Shown: positions 36,776-46,018 of the stretch, in pieces
Position numbering within the stretch: position 1 is the first letter of the stretch
How the letters are laid out: the number at the start of each line of letters is the position of its first letter
Assembly: GCF_016597785.1 (NCBI RefSeq)
Contig: NZ_JAENJG010000001.1
Coordinates: 1 to 64,000 of the forward strand
DNA: 64,000 nucleotides
From: Leucobacter sp. L43
GTDB lineage: Bacteria > Actinomycetota > Actinomycetes > Actinomycetales > Microbacteriaceae
Reading direction: 5' to 3'
Position numbers and translations under genes: made by a program
The notes under the pieces: model-generated
The model's input: the letters and a program-made list of their open reading frames with translations, nothing else
Told to the model about the DNA's origin: nothing
Database searches by the model: none

Positions 36776-37971
36776 TGTCTGCGCGCACGAGCGAGCGCGA
36801 ACCGGGCCGGGCTCCCGCCCAAGCCCTGATCCGGCTGGGCGGCATGCTGCGCATCGGTTCCGATCGCACGGTCATCGCGCTCTACACCATCACGCTGCTG
36901 CTGGTGGGCTTCGGCCTCATCATGGTGCTCTCGTCATCATCCATCACCTCGTATCTCGCCGATCAGGGCTTCTTCGGAGGGTTCTGGCGTCAGGTGATCT
37001 TCGCCGTCATCGGCATCCCCCTGATGCTCGTCGCCGCCGCAATGCCCGTGAGCTTCTGGAAGCGCTACGCCTGGGCGCTCTTCGGGCTCGGCATCCTGCT
37101 GCAGCTGCTGGTGTTCACACCGCTCGGATTCGAAGTGGCCGGGAACCGGAACTGGATTCAGCTCGGCGGCGTGACTGCGCAGCCGTCCGAGGCGTTGAAG
37201 CTCGCGCTGGTGGTCTGGGTCGGGGCCGTGATGCAGCGGAAGGAGCCGCTGTTCGGCCAGATGCGGCACGAGCTGATCCCGGTCGTCATCCCCGGGGCTC
37301 TGATCGCCCTGGGAGTCGTGCTGCTCGGCAAGGACCTGGGTACGGTGATGATCATGGCCGCCCTCGTGTTCGGCGCGATGTTCTTCGGGGGCATGAGCTG
37401 GAAGACGCTCGGGGTGACGGCCATCGGCGCGGCGCTCGCGGTCGCCTTCTTCGTGCTGTCGAGCCCGAACCGCATGGCGCGGCTGCTCAGCCACGCCGGA
37501 GGGACCGACGACTACAGCGGCATCGACTGGCAGGCGACGCACGGGTTGTGGGCCCTCGCCGGCGGCGGGCTCTTCGGCGTCGGGCTCGGCAATTCGAAGG
37601 CGAAATGGTCGTGGCTTCCCGCGGCCGACAACGACTACATCTTCGCGATCATCGGCGAGGAGCTGGGGCTCATCGGCGCACTGCTCGTCGTCGTGCTGTT
37701 CATCGCGCTGACCGTGGTGATGCTCCGCCTCATCGTGCGGGCGCGCGACCGGTTCGGCCGAGCCGTGGTCGGCGGCGTACTGGTCTGGATCGTCGGCCAG
37801 GCGTTCGTGAACATCGCGGTCGTCGTCGGCGTGCTGCCGGTGCTCGGCGTGCCGCTCCCGCTCATCAGCTCGGGCGGTACCGCCCTCATCGCGTGCCTCA
37901 TCGCCATCGGCGTCGTCATCTCGATCGCCCGCGATGCCGCACGACATCAGGAAGAGATTGGACACGCATGA
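36772..37971 (+). CDS. ftsW: Septal peptidoglycan glycosyltransferase FtsW
   Basis: 399 aa SEDS-family polymerase, ten predicted helices. Conserved GNRNWIQLGGVTAQPSE (catalytic loop), GKDLGTVM, GLGNSKAKWSWLPAADNDYIFA and LPLISSGGTALI. It polymerises lipid II at the septum together with FtsI. An N-terminal cytoplasmic lead of about 30 residues. Overlaps murG by 4 bases. Confidence 0.95.
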   Translation: MMSARTSEREPGRAPAQALIRLGGMLRIGSDRTVIALYTITLLLVGFGLIMVLSSSSITSYLADQGFFGGFWRQVIFAVIGIPLMLVAAAMPVSFWKRYAWALFGLGILLQLLVFTPLGFEVAGNRNWIQLGGVTAQPSEALKLALVVWVGAVMQRKEPLFGQMRHELIPVVIPGALIALGVVLLGKDLGTVMIMAALVFGAMFFGGMSWKTLGVTAIGAALAVAFFVLSSPNRMARLLSHAGGTDDYSGIDWQATHGLWALAGGGLFGVGLGNSKAKWSWLPAADNDYIFAIIGEELGLIGALLVVVLFIALTVVMLRLIVRARDRFGRAVVGGVLVWIVGQAFVNIAVVVGVLPVLGVPLPLISSGGTALIACLIAIGVVISIARDAARHQEEIGHA

Positions 37972-39050
37972 CCACGTATCTGCTGGCCGGCGGCGGAACC
38001 GCCGGGCACGTGAACCCGCTTCTGGCGCTCGCCGACCTCATTCGACGGGAAGAACCGGGGGCCGGCATCATCGTGCTCGGCACCCGCGAAGGTCTCGAGG
38101 CGCGGCTCGTGCCGGAGCGGGGTTACGAACTGGTGCATATCGAGCGCCTCCCATTCCCACGTCGCCCGAACGCCGCGGCGCTGCGGTTTCCGGTGCGCTT
38201 CGCGCGTGCGGTCTCGCAGGTCCGCGAGTTGATCCGCAGCCGCGGCGTCGACGTGGTGGTGGGATTCGGCGGGTATGCGTCGGCGCCGGCGTATCGTGCT
38301 GCGGCTCGCGAAGGCGTTCCCACCGTCATCCACGAGGCGAACGCGAAACCGGGCCTGGCGAACCGCTGGGGCGCCAGGAGCACGCCGCACGTGGCGGTGA
38401 CGTTCGCGGGCACGCCGATCGCAGGGGCGCGGGTCACCGGAATGCCGTTGCGGCCAGAGATCACGGGACTCGACCGTGCAGCGCTCCGCGACGAGGCGCG
38501 CGCGCACTTCGGACTCGATCCGGCTCGCAGCACCCTGCTCGTCACGGGAGGTTCGCTCGGTGCGCGTGCGCTCAACAGAGGGATCGCGGGCTCGGCGCAG
38601 ATGCTCGTCGACGCCGGCATCCAGGTGCTCCACGTCTGGGGCGGTCTCACCGAGCTCGAAGACCCCGGCGTGCCCGGGTACGTCGTGATTCCCTATTGCG
38701 ACCGCATGGACCTCGCATTCGCGGCCTGCGACCTCGCGGTATCGCGAGCGGGCTCGACGACGGTCAGCGAACTCGCGGGCCTCGGGATTCCCGCGGTACT
38801 CGTGCCCTACGCCGTCGGCAACGGTGAGCAACGATTCAACGCTGCCGGCATGGTCGAGGCCGGGGGAGCGCTGCTCGTGGAAGACGGGGAACTCACGCCG
38901 CAGTGGGTGCACGACGTGCTCGTGCCGCTCCTGCTCGACGACCCCCGACTCGAAGCGATGTCGCGGCGCGCTCGCTCAGCCGGCGCGCTGGACGGCACTG
39001 AGCGCTTGCTCGAACTCGTGCGGGAGGCCGTGGGCGCCGCTGGAACCTGA
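37968..39050 (+). CDS. murG: UDP-GlcNAc--undecaprenyl-PP-MurNAc-pentapeptide transferase
   Basis: 360 aa GT28 enzyme that makes lipid II. LLAGGGTAGHVNPLLALA (G-loop 1), VVGFGGYASAPAY, GGSLGARALNRG (G-loop 3) and RAGSTTVSELAGLGIPAVLVPY. The start ATG overlaps the end of ftsW; the longer open frame to the left is a shadow. A small hairpin overlaps its stop codon. Confidence 0.96.
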   Translation: MTTYLLAGGGTAGHVNPLLALADLIRREEPGAGIIVLGTREGLEARLVPERGYELVHIERLPFPRRPNAAALRFPVRFARAVSQVRELIRSRGVDVVVGFGGYASAPAYRAAAREGVPTVIHEANAKPGLANRWGARSTPHVAVTFAGTPIAGARVTGMPLRPEITGLDRAALRDEARAHFGLDPARSTLLVTGGSLGARALNRGIAGSAQMLVDAGIQVLHVWGGLTELEDPGVPGYVVIPYCDRMDLAFAACDLAVSRAGSTTVSELAGLGIPAVLVPYAVGNGEQRFNAAGMVEAGGALLVEDGELTPQWVHDVLVPLLLDDPRLEAMSRRARSAGALDGTERLLELVREAVGAAGT

Positions 39051-39067
39051 GCGACTTCGATCGCTCA
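39048..39067 (+). terminator. Hairpin at the murG stop, possible partial terminator
   Basis: Seven-bp perfect stem TGAGCGA (39048-39054) and TCGCTCA (39061-39067), loop of 6, beginning at the murG stop codon. No T tract. It lies in the 86-bp gap before murC, the largest inside the mur cluster. Confidence 0.45.
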
Positions 39068-39101
39068 GCGGGTCCTCGGCGACGGGCGCCTCGCATCGCG
39101 G

Positions 39102-39107
39102 TACGCT
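39102..39107 (+). promoter_or_regulatory. Candidate internal promoter for murC-ftsQ
   Basis: TACGCT inside GGTACGCTTGA. The same 11-base string occurs before dnaE at 49814-49824. It lies 29 bases before the murC start, after the murG hairpin, so murC-ftsQ may be expressed separately from the upstream operon. Confidence 0.45.
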
Positions 39108-39136
39108 TGACTGTCGATTCGTGCTGAGGAGGCGCC

Positions 39137-40558
39137 ATGATCTATCCCGATCTCGAACTGGAGATCCCCGAAGACCTCGGGCAGGTCCATTTCGTCGGTA
39201 TCGGCGGTTCGGGCATGAGCGGTATCGCTCGCATGATGCACCAAGCCGGTGTCACGGTCACCGGCTCTGATCGAAGCGCCAACTACTCGACGGAGGCTCT
39301 GGTCGAGCTCGGCATCCCGGTCTCCATCGGTCATGATGCGGACAACGTCGGCGATGCCGACACGCTCGTGGTCACCGGGGCGCTCTGGACGGACAATCCG
39401 GAGTACCAGCGCGCCCTCGCCCAGGGGCTCCCGGTGCTGCACCGGTCCCAGGCGCTGGCCTGGCTCGCGAGGAGCGCACGCGTCGTCGCGGTCGCCGGTG
39501 CGCACGGCAAGACGACGTCGACCGGCATGATCGTGACCGGCCTGCTCGGCGCGGGTGCGGATCCGTCGTTCGTGAACGGCGGCGTGATCGAAGCGCTCGG
39601 CGTGAGTTCCGGCACTGGCGGCGATGATCTCTTCGTGATCGAGGCGGATGAATCCGATAAGTCCTTCCTGCTCTACGACACCGCCGTCGCGCTCGTCACC
39701 AACGTCGATCCGGAGCATCTCGACTTCTACGGATCGCGGGAGGCCTTCATGCAGGCCTTCGTCAATTTCATGCGCGGCGCGCGCGAGCAGATCGTCATCT
39801 CCGCCGACGACCCGGGGGCGCGCGAAGTGCTCGCCACGCTGCAGCACCAGGGCGGGCACGCGCCGGTCCGCACGTTCGGCGAGACCCCCGGCGCCGACGT
39901 TCGCATCGTCGAGATCGATGATTCGGGCCCCGTTCGGTTCGCGGTGGAAATCGATGCGCACCGCTACGAGGCGCAGCTCGCCGTGTACGGCAAGCACAAC
40001 GCCGTCAACGCGGTTGGCGCGCTCGCCGTGCTCACCGGCCTGGGGTTCGAGCCGGGCGCCGCGCTCGAGGCGATCGCCGCGTTCGGCGGCACGAAGCGCC
40101 GCTTCGAGTTCCATGCCGAGGTGCAGGGCGTGCGCGTGTACGACGACTACGCCCACCACCCCACGGAGGTCGCGGCGCTGCTCGACTCCGCCCGCGCGGT
40201 CGTCGGCGAGGGTCGCCTCATCGCGATCCACCAGCCCCACCTCTTCAGCCGCACGCGCATGTTCCATCGGGAGTTCGCCGAGGTGCTCGAGCGCGGGGCC
40301 GACCACACGGTGGTGCTCGCCGTCGACGGAGCGCGCGAGGACCCGGTCCCGGAGGTCACGGGCGCACTCGTCTCCGATGACTTCGCGGACGCGGATCGCG
40401 TGGCGTACCTGCCGGAGTGGCAGGATGCCGCGGACTACCTCGCGCGCATCGCCCGTCCGGGCGACGTCATGGTGACGATGAGCTGCGGCACGGTGTACCG
40501 CATCATTCCTCAAGTGGTTGAGGCGCTGCGCGACCGGTTCGAGCTCGAGGCCCGGTGA
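39137..40558 (+). CDS. murC: UDP-N-acetylmuramate--L-alanine ligase
   Basis: 473 aa. Adds L-Ala as the first stem residue. [18 protein letters not shown] at the N-terminus, P-loop GAHGKTTST (K125), [10 protein letters not shown], and [13 protein letters not shown] 39137 preceded by GAGGAGG. It overlaps ftsQ by 4 bases. Confidence 0.96.
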   Translation: MIYPDLELEIPEDLGQVHFVGIGGSGMSGIARMMHQAGVTVTGSDRSANYSTEALVELGIPVSIGHDADNVGDADTLVVTGALWTDNPEYQRALAQGLPVLHRSQALAWLARSARVVAVAGAHGKTTSTGMIVTGLLGAGADPSFVNGGVIEALGVSSGTGGDDLFVIEADESDKSFLLYDTAVALVTNVDPEHLDFYGSREAFMQAFVNFMRGAREQIVISADDPGAREVLATLQHQGGHAPVRTFGETPGADVRIVEIDDSGPVRFAVEIDAHRYEAQLAVYGKHNAVNAVGALAVLTGLGFEPGAALEAIAAFGGTKRRFEFHAEVQGVRVYDDYAHHPTEVAALLDSARAVVGEGRLIAIHQPHLFSRTRMFHREFAEVLERGADHTVVLAVDGAREDPVPEVTGALVSDDFADADRVAYLPEWQDAADYLARIARPGDVMVTMSCGTVYRIIPQVVEALRDRFELEAR

Positions 40559-41718
40559 AGCGCCCCGGCGGTTTCGATCGGACGCCCGATCAACCGCGTC
40601 CGGAGCCGGAGCCGCCCGCCGGGCGGCCTCCGGCCGAGGTCTCAGAAGCTGCGGGGCGACTCGGGCCTCGGCTGAGCCGGGTGCCCGCGCGCGCTCACGT
40701 CCCTGAAACCGGAGTCTCGCCGACCATCGATCTGAGCGATGTGCGCGCTTCGAGACACGCGCCTCCTGAGCAGGAGGCTCCGGACTCCGCCACCCGGGCG
40801 GAGGAAGATCTCCAGGGGCGTGCTTCCGGGGCGATCGACGGTGCGCGAGCCGTTCGTCTCTCCGACGAGCACCCGACGGTCGATCTCGGATCACTGGACA
40901 CCCGTGCTCGCTCCGGTCTCGATCGGTTTCGCGGAAGCGAACCGGACCCGGTGCGCGAGGCGGAGCGCCGGGTGGCAGCTGCGGCGCGCCTGCGGAAGCG
41001 GCAGGCTCGACGCGAGCGGCGACGCTTCTCGGCGGAGGCCCGCGGTCGGAGGCGCCACTGGATCATCGCGTTCGCAGCCGTCGGCGCGCTCGCCCTGTTC
41101 GTCGGTGCCGGAGTCTTCACGCCTCTGATGGCGGTGAAGACCGTCGAGGTGACCGGCGCGGAGAGCGTGAACGCCGCGGATGTGCACAGCGCACTCGAGC
41201 GGTTCGAGGGGCGGCCTCTCGCGCTGATCGACGATGCCGAGGTGCATCGCGCCCTCGAACCCTTCCCCCTGATCCAGCGCTACGCAGTGGAGCGGGTGCC
41301 GCCGCACACGCTGGTCGTGCGGATCGAAGAGCGAGTGCCCGTGATCTCGGTCGCAGGGGCCGATGGCGTCGAGCTCTACGACGCCGCCGGGGTGCTGCTC
41401 GGGGCTGCGGATGCTGCACCCGCGGGCGTGCCGGTAGGCGCAGGAGCGCTCACGGACCGGGGCTCCGCGGCCTTCCGGTCGGCGTCGCGCGCGCTCCGCG
41501 ACATGCCTGCGGATCTGCGTGCGCAGATCACGAGCGCCAGCGCCTCGAGCGCTCAGGATGTGACGTTCACGCTCGCGAGCGGCATCACGGTGCTCTGGGG
41601 GGATGCCGACGAGAGCCGACGCAAGGCGGTGGTGCTGCAGGCGATGCTCGCCTCTCTCGCCGGGCAGCCGGTGACGCGAATCGATGTCTCAGCGACCGAA
41701 GCGCCCGTCTTCGAGTAG
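40555..41718 (+). CDS. ftsQ: Cell division protein FtsQ
   Basis: 387 aa. A long hydrophilic N-terminal cytoplasmic region (about 160 residues, Pro/Glu/Arg-rich, low complexity), one membrane helix (about 163-184), the POTRA domain starting at [18 protein letters not shown], and the FtsQ/DivIB beta domain ([19 protein letters not shown]). The N-terminal region is much longer than in E. coli, as often in actinobacteria. GTG start overlaps the murC stop. Recruits FtsB/FtsL to the septum. Confidence 0.92.
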   Translation: MKRPGGFDRTPDQPRPEPEPPAGRPPAEVSEAAGRLGPRLSRVPARAHVPETGVSPTIDLSDVRASRHAPPEQEAPDSATRAEEDLQGRASGAIDGARAVRLSDEHPTVDLGSLDTRARSGLDRFRGSEPDPVREAERRVAAAARLRKRQARRERRRFSAEARGRRRHWIIAFAAVGALALFVGAGVFTPLMAVKTVEVTGAESVNAADVHSALERFEGRPLALIDDAEVHRALEPFPLIQRYAVERVPPHTLVVRIEERVPVISVAGADGVELYDAAGVLLGAADAAPAGVPVGAGALTDRGSAAFRSASRALRDMPADLRAQITSASASSAQDVTFTLASGITVLWGDADESRRKAVVLQAMLASLAGQPVTRIDVSATEAPVFE

Positions 41719-41747
41719 CGCGAGCGGTTTCTTTCGAGGGGCTCGCG
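41719..41747 (+). terminator. Hairpin between ftsQ and ftsZ
   Basis: Seven-bp stem CGCGAGC (41719-41725) and GCTCGCG (41741-41747), loop of 15, immediately after the ftsQ stop. No T tract. It may separate ftsZ transcription from the upstream genes. Confidence 0.5.
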
Positions 41748-41821
41748 GCGTGTCAGGCGTTGCCGCATGCTCCTGGCCCATACGGTGGTGCGCAGGAAAT
41801 GTATACGGCAATACTAACTCT

Positions 41822-41847
41822 TAACCTCGAGTAAAGGTTGAAGGTTA
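41822..41847. promoter_or_regulatory. ftsZ upstream dyad, candidate FtsR site
   Basis: TAACCT (41822-41827) and AGGTTA (41842-41847) form an inverted repeat around 14 bases. Inside it, 41825-41843 aligns without gaps to the 19-bp palindrome before the Rv1830-type gene: 7 of 8 matches in the left arm (CCTCGAGT against CCTCAAGT) and 5 of 8 in the right. It ends 16 bases before the ftsZ GTG. Confidence 0.55.
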
Positions 41848-41863
41848 GGGGCGGAGGAACCAC

Positions 41864-43096
41864 GTGTCAGCGAACCAGAACTACCTTGCGGTGATCAAGG
41901 TCGTCGGCGTCGGCGGCGGCGGCGTGAACGCAGTCAACCGGATGATCGAGCTCGGACTGCGGGGCGTCGAGTTCATCGCCGTCAACACCGATGCGCAGGC
42001 GCTGCTCCTCAGCGATGCCGACGTCAAGCTCGACGTCGGCCGAGAGCTCACGCGCGGTCTCGGCGCCGGCGCCGATCCCGAGGTGGGGCGCCGTGCGGCC
42101 GAGGATCACGCCGAGGAGATCGAAGAGGCGCTCGCCGGTGCCGACATGGTCTTCGTCACCGCAGGCGAGGGCGGCGGCACGGGTACGGGGGCCGCCCCGG
42201 TCGTGGCTCGCATCGCGAAGTCCATCGGCGCACTCACCATCGGCGTGGTCACGCGGCCGTTCAGCTTCGAGGGCAAGCGCCGAGCTGCTCAGGCCGACTC
42301 GGGCGTGCACACGCTGCGCGAGGCCGTCGACACGCTCATCGTGGTTCCCAACGATCGTCTGCTCGACATCAGCGAGCCCGGCATCAGCATGATCGAGGCG
42401 TTCGCCGCGGCCGACCAGGTGCTCCTCGCCGGCGTGTCGGGCATCACCGACCTCATCACGACTCCGGGTCTCATCAACCTCGACTTCGCCGATGTGAAAT
42501 CGGTCATGCAGGGCGCCGGTGCCGCGCTCATGGGCATCGGCTCCGCCCGCGGAGCGGATCGCGCCATCAAAGCGGCGGAGCTCGCCGTGGCCTCGCCGCT
42601 GCTCGAAGCCTCCGTCGAAGGCGCGCACGGCGTGCTGCTGTCGATCCAAGGCTCGTCGAACCTCGCCCTGAGCGAGATCTACGAGGCGTCGACGCTGGTG
42701 CAGGATGTGGTGCACCCCGAGGCGAACATCATCTTCGGAACGGTGATCGACGACACCCTCGGAGACGAGGTGCGCGTGACCGTGATCGCTGCCGGCTTCG
42801 ACGATGAGACGCCGGCTCCCGTCGCCAACTCGGAGCGGGGTCGTCGCGGCAGTCACGTCGAAAGCCTCGATGAGGTCGCAGCGCCAGCAACCGCAGCAGC
42901 AGGCGGCGGCGCGGCTGCAGGCGCCGGCGCGGGGTACGCCGGATTCTCCGCGTCAGGGGATGCCGGGTCGAAGAACCCGCCGACGGGGCAGTTCGGAGAG
43001 GTGCTCTCGAATCCGCCCGTGGAGGCGCAGATCTCCGATCCCGCCTTCGACGGCGATGACGACGACGACCTCGACATTCCCGAGTTCCTGAGGTAA
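41864..43096 (+). CDS. ftsZ: Cell division GTPase FtsZ
   Basis: 410 aa tubulin homologue that forms the Z ring. Tubulin signature GGGTGTG at residues 103-109 and conserved NTDAQAL (41-47). The C-terminal linker (about 318-395) is Ala/Gly-rich with runs of both. The C-terminal peptide DLDIPEFLR, which binds SepF and other partners, is intact at the end. GTG start with GGAGGA. Its own upstream region of 145 bp holds a hairpin and a dyad. Confidence 0.97.
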   Translation: MSANQNYLAVIKVVGVGGGGVNAVNRMIELGLRGVEFIAVNTDAQALLLSDADVKLDVGRELTRGLGAGADPEVGRRAAEDHAEEIEEALAGADMVFVTAGEGGGTGTGAAPVVARIAKSIGALTIGVVTRPFSFEGKRRAAQADSGVHTLREAVDTLIVVPNDRLLDISEPGISMIEAFAAADQVLLAGVSGITDLITTPGLINLDFADVKSVMQGAGAALMGIGSARGADRAIKAAELAVASPLLEASVEGAHGVLLSIQGSSNLALSEIYEASTLVQDVVHPEANIIFGTVIDDTLGDEVRVTVIAAGFDDETPAPVANSERGRRGSHVESLDEVAAPATAAAGGGAAAGAGAGYAGFSASGDAGSKNPPTGQFGEVLSNPPVEAQISDPAFDGDDDDDLDIPEFLR

Positions 43097-43101
43097 CCCG
43101 C

Positions 43102-43797
43102 ATGAGTGAAGCCAGCGACCGAGGCTTCCCCGGCCTGGGCGATCGTCTGCACCAGGTGCAATCAGGAATTGCGGACGCGTGCCGCGACGCCGGGCGCAGC
43201 TCGGACGAGATCGATCTCATCGTGGTGACCAAGTTCCATCCGGTCGAGCTGGTCGCGGCACTCGCCGACCTGGGCGTGCGGGACGTCGGCGAGAATCGAC
43301 ACCAGGAGGCTCAGGCGAAGGTCGAGCAGCTCGGGGAACTCGATCTGCGCTGGCACTTCGTCGGACAGCTCCAGACGAAGAAGGCCCGTCAAGCAGCGAG
43401 GTATGCGCATGCGATCCACTCGATCGACCGGGAGCGCCTCGTCGATGCGATCGCCGACATGGAGCGCGAGATCGAAGTCTTCATCCAGGTGAACCTCACG
43501 GAAGACCCCGCTCGCGGCGGCGCCGCTCCTGCCGAGCTCGAACGGCTCGCTGAGCACGTGCTCCGCGCACCCGCGCTGCACCTGCGCGGAGTGATGGCGG
43601 TGGCACCGCTCGAGGAGCCGGCACCGGCCGCGTTCGAACGACTGGCCGGCTATTCGGAGCGCGTGCGCGCGGTCGCGCCGGGCGCCACCGCCATCTCCGC
43701 AGGAATGACGCACGACTATCGCGAAGCCATTGCGGCGGGCGCGACACACCTCAGAATCGGAAGCGCAATCACCGGGAAACGCCCGGAGCCCCGATAG
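43102..43797 (+). CDS. Pyridoxal-phosphate homeostasis protein (YggS/PLPBP)
   Basis: 231 aa alanine-racemase-like TIM barrel that binds PLP without a known enzymatic activity. PLP-lysine in VVTKFHP (K44), GENRHQEAQAK, WHFVGQLQ and the phosphate-binding GMTHDYREAI plus LRIGSAITG. Starts five bases after the ftsZ stop with GAGGTAA at the end of ftsZ. It is usually found between ftsZ and sepF in Gram-positives. Confidence 0.93.
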   Translation: MSEASDRGFPGLGDRLHQVQSGIADACRDAGRSSDEIDLIVVTKFHPVELVAALADLGVRDVGENRHQEAQAKVEQLGELDLRWHFVGQLQTKKARQAARYAHAIHSIDRERLVDAIADMEREIEVFIQVNLTEDPARGGAAPAELERLAEHVLRAPALHLRGVMAVAPLEEPAPAAFERLAGYSERVRAVAPGATAISAGMTHDYREAIAAGATHLRIGSAITGKRPEPR

Positions 43798-43827
43798 TCT
43801 CGAACCACCGCACCGTTGGGAGAAAAC

Positions 43828-44325
43828 ATGAGCAACCCGCTGAAGAAGACCATGGTGTTCCTGGGCCTCGCCGAGGAAGACCTCGACGCCCAGAACACCG
43901 AGTCGGCGCAGCCGGCGGCCCCGCGTGCTGCGCAGACCGCACCGGCACCGAAGCCGGAGGCAGCGCGGCCCCCCGCGCAGCGCGCTGCGGTCACACCGCT
44001 GCGCCGCGTCACACCGACCCGTCAGCCGTCGAGCCAGCCGATGAACGAGATCCTGACCGTGCACCCCACGGCCTACGCCGACGCCCAGGTGATCGCCGAG
44101 AGCTTCCGCGACGGCATCCCCGTCATCGTCAACGTGTCCCGCATGACCGACGGCGACGCGAAGCGGCTGATCGACTTCGCGAGCGGACTGACCATGGGGC
44201 TCAACGGACGCATCGAGCGCGTGACGAGCAAGGTGTTCCTGCTGTCGCCCGAGCACATCGAGACCGGCAGCGACCACTCGCAGAAGAACGACAGCGGATC
44301 GTTCTTCGTAGCTCCCTCGGCCTGA
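43828..44325 (+). CDS. sepF: Cell division protein SepF
   Basis: 165 aa. N-terminal amphipathic membrane-targeting helix (SNPLKKTMVFLGL), an Ala/Pro-rich linker (about 20-70), then the SepF core (EILTVHPTAYADAQVIAESFRDGIPVIVNVSRM) and GRIERVTSKVFLLSP. It anchors FtsZ filaments to the membrane in actinobacteria. ATG 43828 has GGGAGAAAAC upstream; a non-ATG codon at 43816 in frame is not used. Confidence 0.95.
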   Translation: MSNPLKKTMVFLGLAEEDLDAQNTESAQPAAPRAAQTAPAPKPEAARPPAQRAAVTPLRRVTPTRQPSSQPMNEILTVHPTAYADAQVIAESFRDGIPVIVNVSRMTDGDAKRLIDFASGLTMGLNGRIERVTSKVFLLSPEHIETGSDHSQKNDSGSFFVAPSA

Positions 44326-44327
44326 GC

Positions 44328-44621
44328 GTGGAGATCGTCGCAGCGATCGCCTTTATTCTCCGGCTGGCACTCAGGATCTTCACATTCGTGCTCTGGGCGC
44401 GCTTCATCCTCGACTGGGTCATGGTGCTCAACCGGCAATTCCGGCCGCGAGGGTTCTGGGCCGTGCTCGTGGAGCTGGTGTACACGGTGACAGACCCGCC
44501 GATCCGTATGTTCCGCAAGGTATTCCCTCCGATTCGGCTCGGCCGGGTCGCCCTCGATCTGGGTTGGTTGCTCACGATGATCTCCTGCCTGATCCTGATC
44601 GCGATCCTCTCCGCCTGGTAG
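44328..44621 (+). CDS. YggT-family membrane protein
   Basis: 97 aa, two membrane helices with the YggT pattern VLWARFILDWVMVLNRQ and VYTVTDPPIRMFRKVFPPIRLGRVALDLGWLL. GTG start two bases after the sepF stop, so co-translated. YggT proteins sit between sepF and divIVA in Gram-positives and take part in division or osmotic tolerance; the mechanism is unknown. Confidence 0.9.
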   Translation: MEIVAAIAFILRLALRIFTFVLWARFILDWVMVLNRQFRPRGFWAVLVELVYTVTDPPIRMFRKVFPPIRLGRVALDLGWLLTMISCLILIAILSAW

Positions 44622-44660
44622 CCGCGACCGGTGCACCTGCGCGAACCCGACTTTATTTGC

Positions 44661-44689
44661 TAGCGTTGTTCTAGACCACGGCAGTGGTC
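44661..44689 (+). promoter_or_regulatory. wag31 promoter -10 and 5' leader hairpin
   Basis: TAGCGT (44661-44666) is a likely -10 for wag31. The leader would start near 44673 and opens with a perfect 6-bp hairpin, GACCAC (44674-44679) and GTGGTC (44684-44689), loop of 4. A 5'-terminal hairpin of this kind can stabilise an mRNA. Confidence 0.45.
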
Positions 44690-44711
44690 CCGAAGCGAAA
44701 GAGACGTAACG

Positions 44712-45407
44712 ATGGCCTTGACTCCCGAAGATGTCGTGAATCAGAAGTTCACGATCACCAAGTTCCGCGACGGATACGATCTCGATCAAGTCGATGATTT
44801 CCTGGACACGATCGTCGAGGAGCTCCGTCAGCACGAGCAGGAGAAGGCGGAGCTGCGCTCGCAGATCGAAGAGCTCACCGCCAAGCTCGCAGCCGCAGAG
44901 TCGGGCACCCGCGCCACGGAGGACTCCGACTCCGACTCAGAGGGTGCAGCGTCAGAGCAGACGATCGTCGTGGAGGCTCCGGCCCCCGCGCCGCAGCAGG
45001 CCGCGCCGGCTGCGAGCCAGGCCGTCGCCGACAACACCGCCGTCCCGCAGCCGGATGCCGTGAAGTCGAGCGCGATGCTGCAGCTCGCACTCGAGCTCCA
45101 CGACAAGCACGTGCACGAGGGCGAAGCCACTCGAGACAAGCTCATCTCCGAGGCTGAGGCCAAGCGCGACCAGATGATCCAGGACGCCGAGCGCACCGCG
45201 AAGCAGCTCGTCGACGAGGCGCAGAAGCAGCGCTCCGAGGAACTCCGCCAGCTCGGTGAAGAGCGCAGCGACCTCCAGTTCAAGATCAAGGATCTTCGTC
45301 AGTTCGAGAGCGAGTACCGCTCGACGCTGCGCTCGTACATCCAGTCGCAGCTGCGCGGCCTCGACGGCTCGCCCGAGCCCGCCGGCGCACCCGACGGTCT
45401 CCAGTAA
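44712..45407 (+). CDS. wag31: Polar growth protein Wag31 (DivIVA)
   Basis: 231 aa. DivIVA N-terminal domain (LTPEDVVNQKFTITKFRDGYDLDQVDDFLDTIVEEL, membrane-curvature binding), a first coiled coil to about residue 68, an acidic/Ala-Pro-rich linker (about 70-115), then a long second coiled coil (about 118-205). Marks cell poles and directs peptidoglycan insertion in actinobacteria. Weak ribosome site (AAAGAGA). Thr residues in the linker could be kinase targets as in mycobacteria; that is inference. Confidence 0.95.
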   Translation: MALTPEDVVNQKFTITKFRDGYDLDQVDDFLDTIVEELRQHEQEKAELRSQIEELTAKLAAAESGTRATEDSDSDSEGAASEQTIVVEAPAPAPQQAAPAASQAVADNTAVPQPDAVKSSAMLQLALELHDKHVHEGEATRDKLISEAEAKRDQMIQDAERTAKQLVDEAQKQRSEELRQLGEERSDLQFKIKDLRQFESEYRSTLRSYIQSQLRGLDGSPEPAGAPDGLQ

Positions 45408-45415
45408 CCGGGAGC

Positions 45416-46018
45416 GTGAGCGACGCTACTGAGCCGATCGCGAGTATCGCGTCGCGGTCACGGCGTCGAGCGCTGGTGCCGCTGCTCCTCATCGGAGTGG
45501 CGGCAGCAGTGTTCGCGGCCGACCAGCTCGTCAAGAACTGGGTGGTTGCCCATCTCGTCGAAGGGCAGACCGTGCCCGTGCTCGGCGAGTTCCTGCGCTG
45601 GCACTTCGTGAGAAATCCCGGCGCGGCCTTCTCCTTCGCAACAGGCTCGACGTGGATCTTCACGATTCTCGCGGCAATCGTCGTCGTTGTGATTCTCTGG
45701 CAGATCCGACGACTCCGGTCGATCCCCTGGGGGCTCTTCCTCGGCCTGCTTCTCGGCGGCGTACTGGGAAACCTCACGGACCGGCTGACTCGTGAGCCCG
45801 GCTTCCCGCAGGGGCACGTCATCGATTTCATATCGACCCCCTGGATGTGGCTGGGGTTCAACGAGGCGATCTACAACATCGCCGATATCGCGATCGTGTC
45901 GGGAATGGTGCTCTTCGTGATCATTTCGCTCCTCGGAGTGAACATCGACGGAAGTCCCCGCCTTCGCGGGCGGGCCGCGGCCGATCAGACGTCGGAGGAG
46001 ACCGATGGAGCAGCGTAG
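45416..46018 (+). CDS. lspA: Lipoprotein signal peptidase II
   Basis: 200 aa, four membrane helices. Motifs: DQLVKNWV (helix 1), [17 protein letters not shown] (119-123) and the catalytic Asp pair in HVIDF (D137) and YNIAD (D157). Cleaves the signal peptide of prolipoproteins after lipidation. GTG start eight bases after wag31. Overlaps the rluD-like gene by 14 bases. Confidence 0.95.
   Translation: MSDATEPIASIASRSRRRALVPLLLIGVAAAVFAADQLVKNWVVAHLVEGQTVPVLGEFLRWHFVRNPGAAFSFATGSTWIFTILAAIVVVVILWQIRRLRSIPWGLFLGLLLGGVLGNLTDRLTREPGFPQGHVIDFISTPWMWLGFNEAIYNIADIAIVSGMVLFVIISLLGVNIDGSPRLRGRAAADQTSEETDGAA

Noticed and set aside
39065-40894. 609-codon minus-strand frame antisense to murC/ftsQ
   Set aside because: Shadow of murC; low-complexity charged product.
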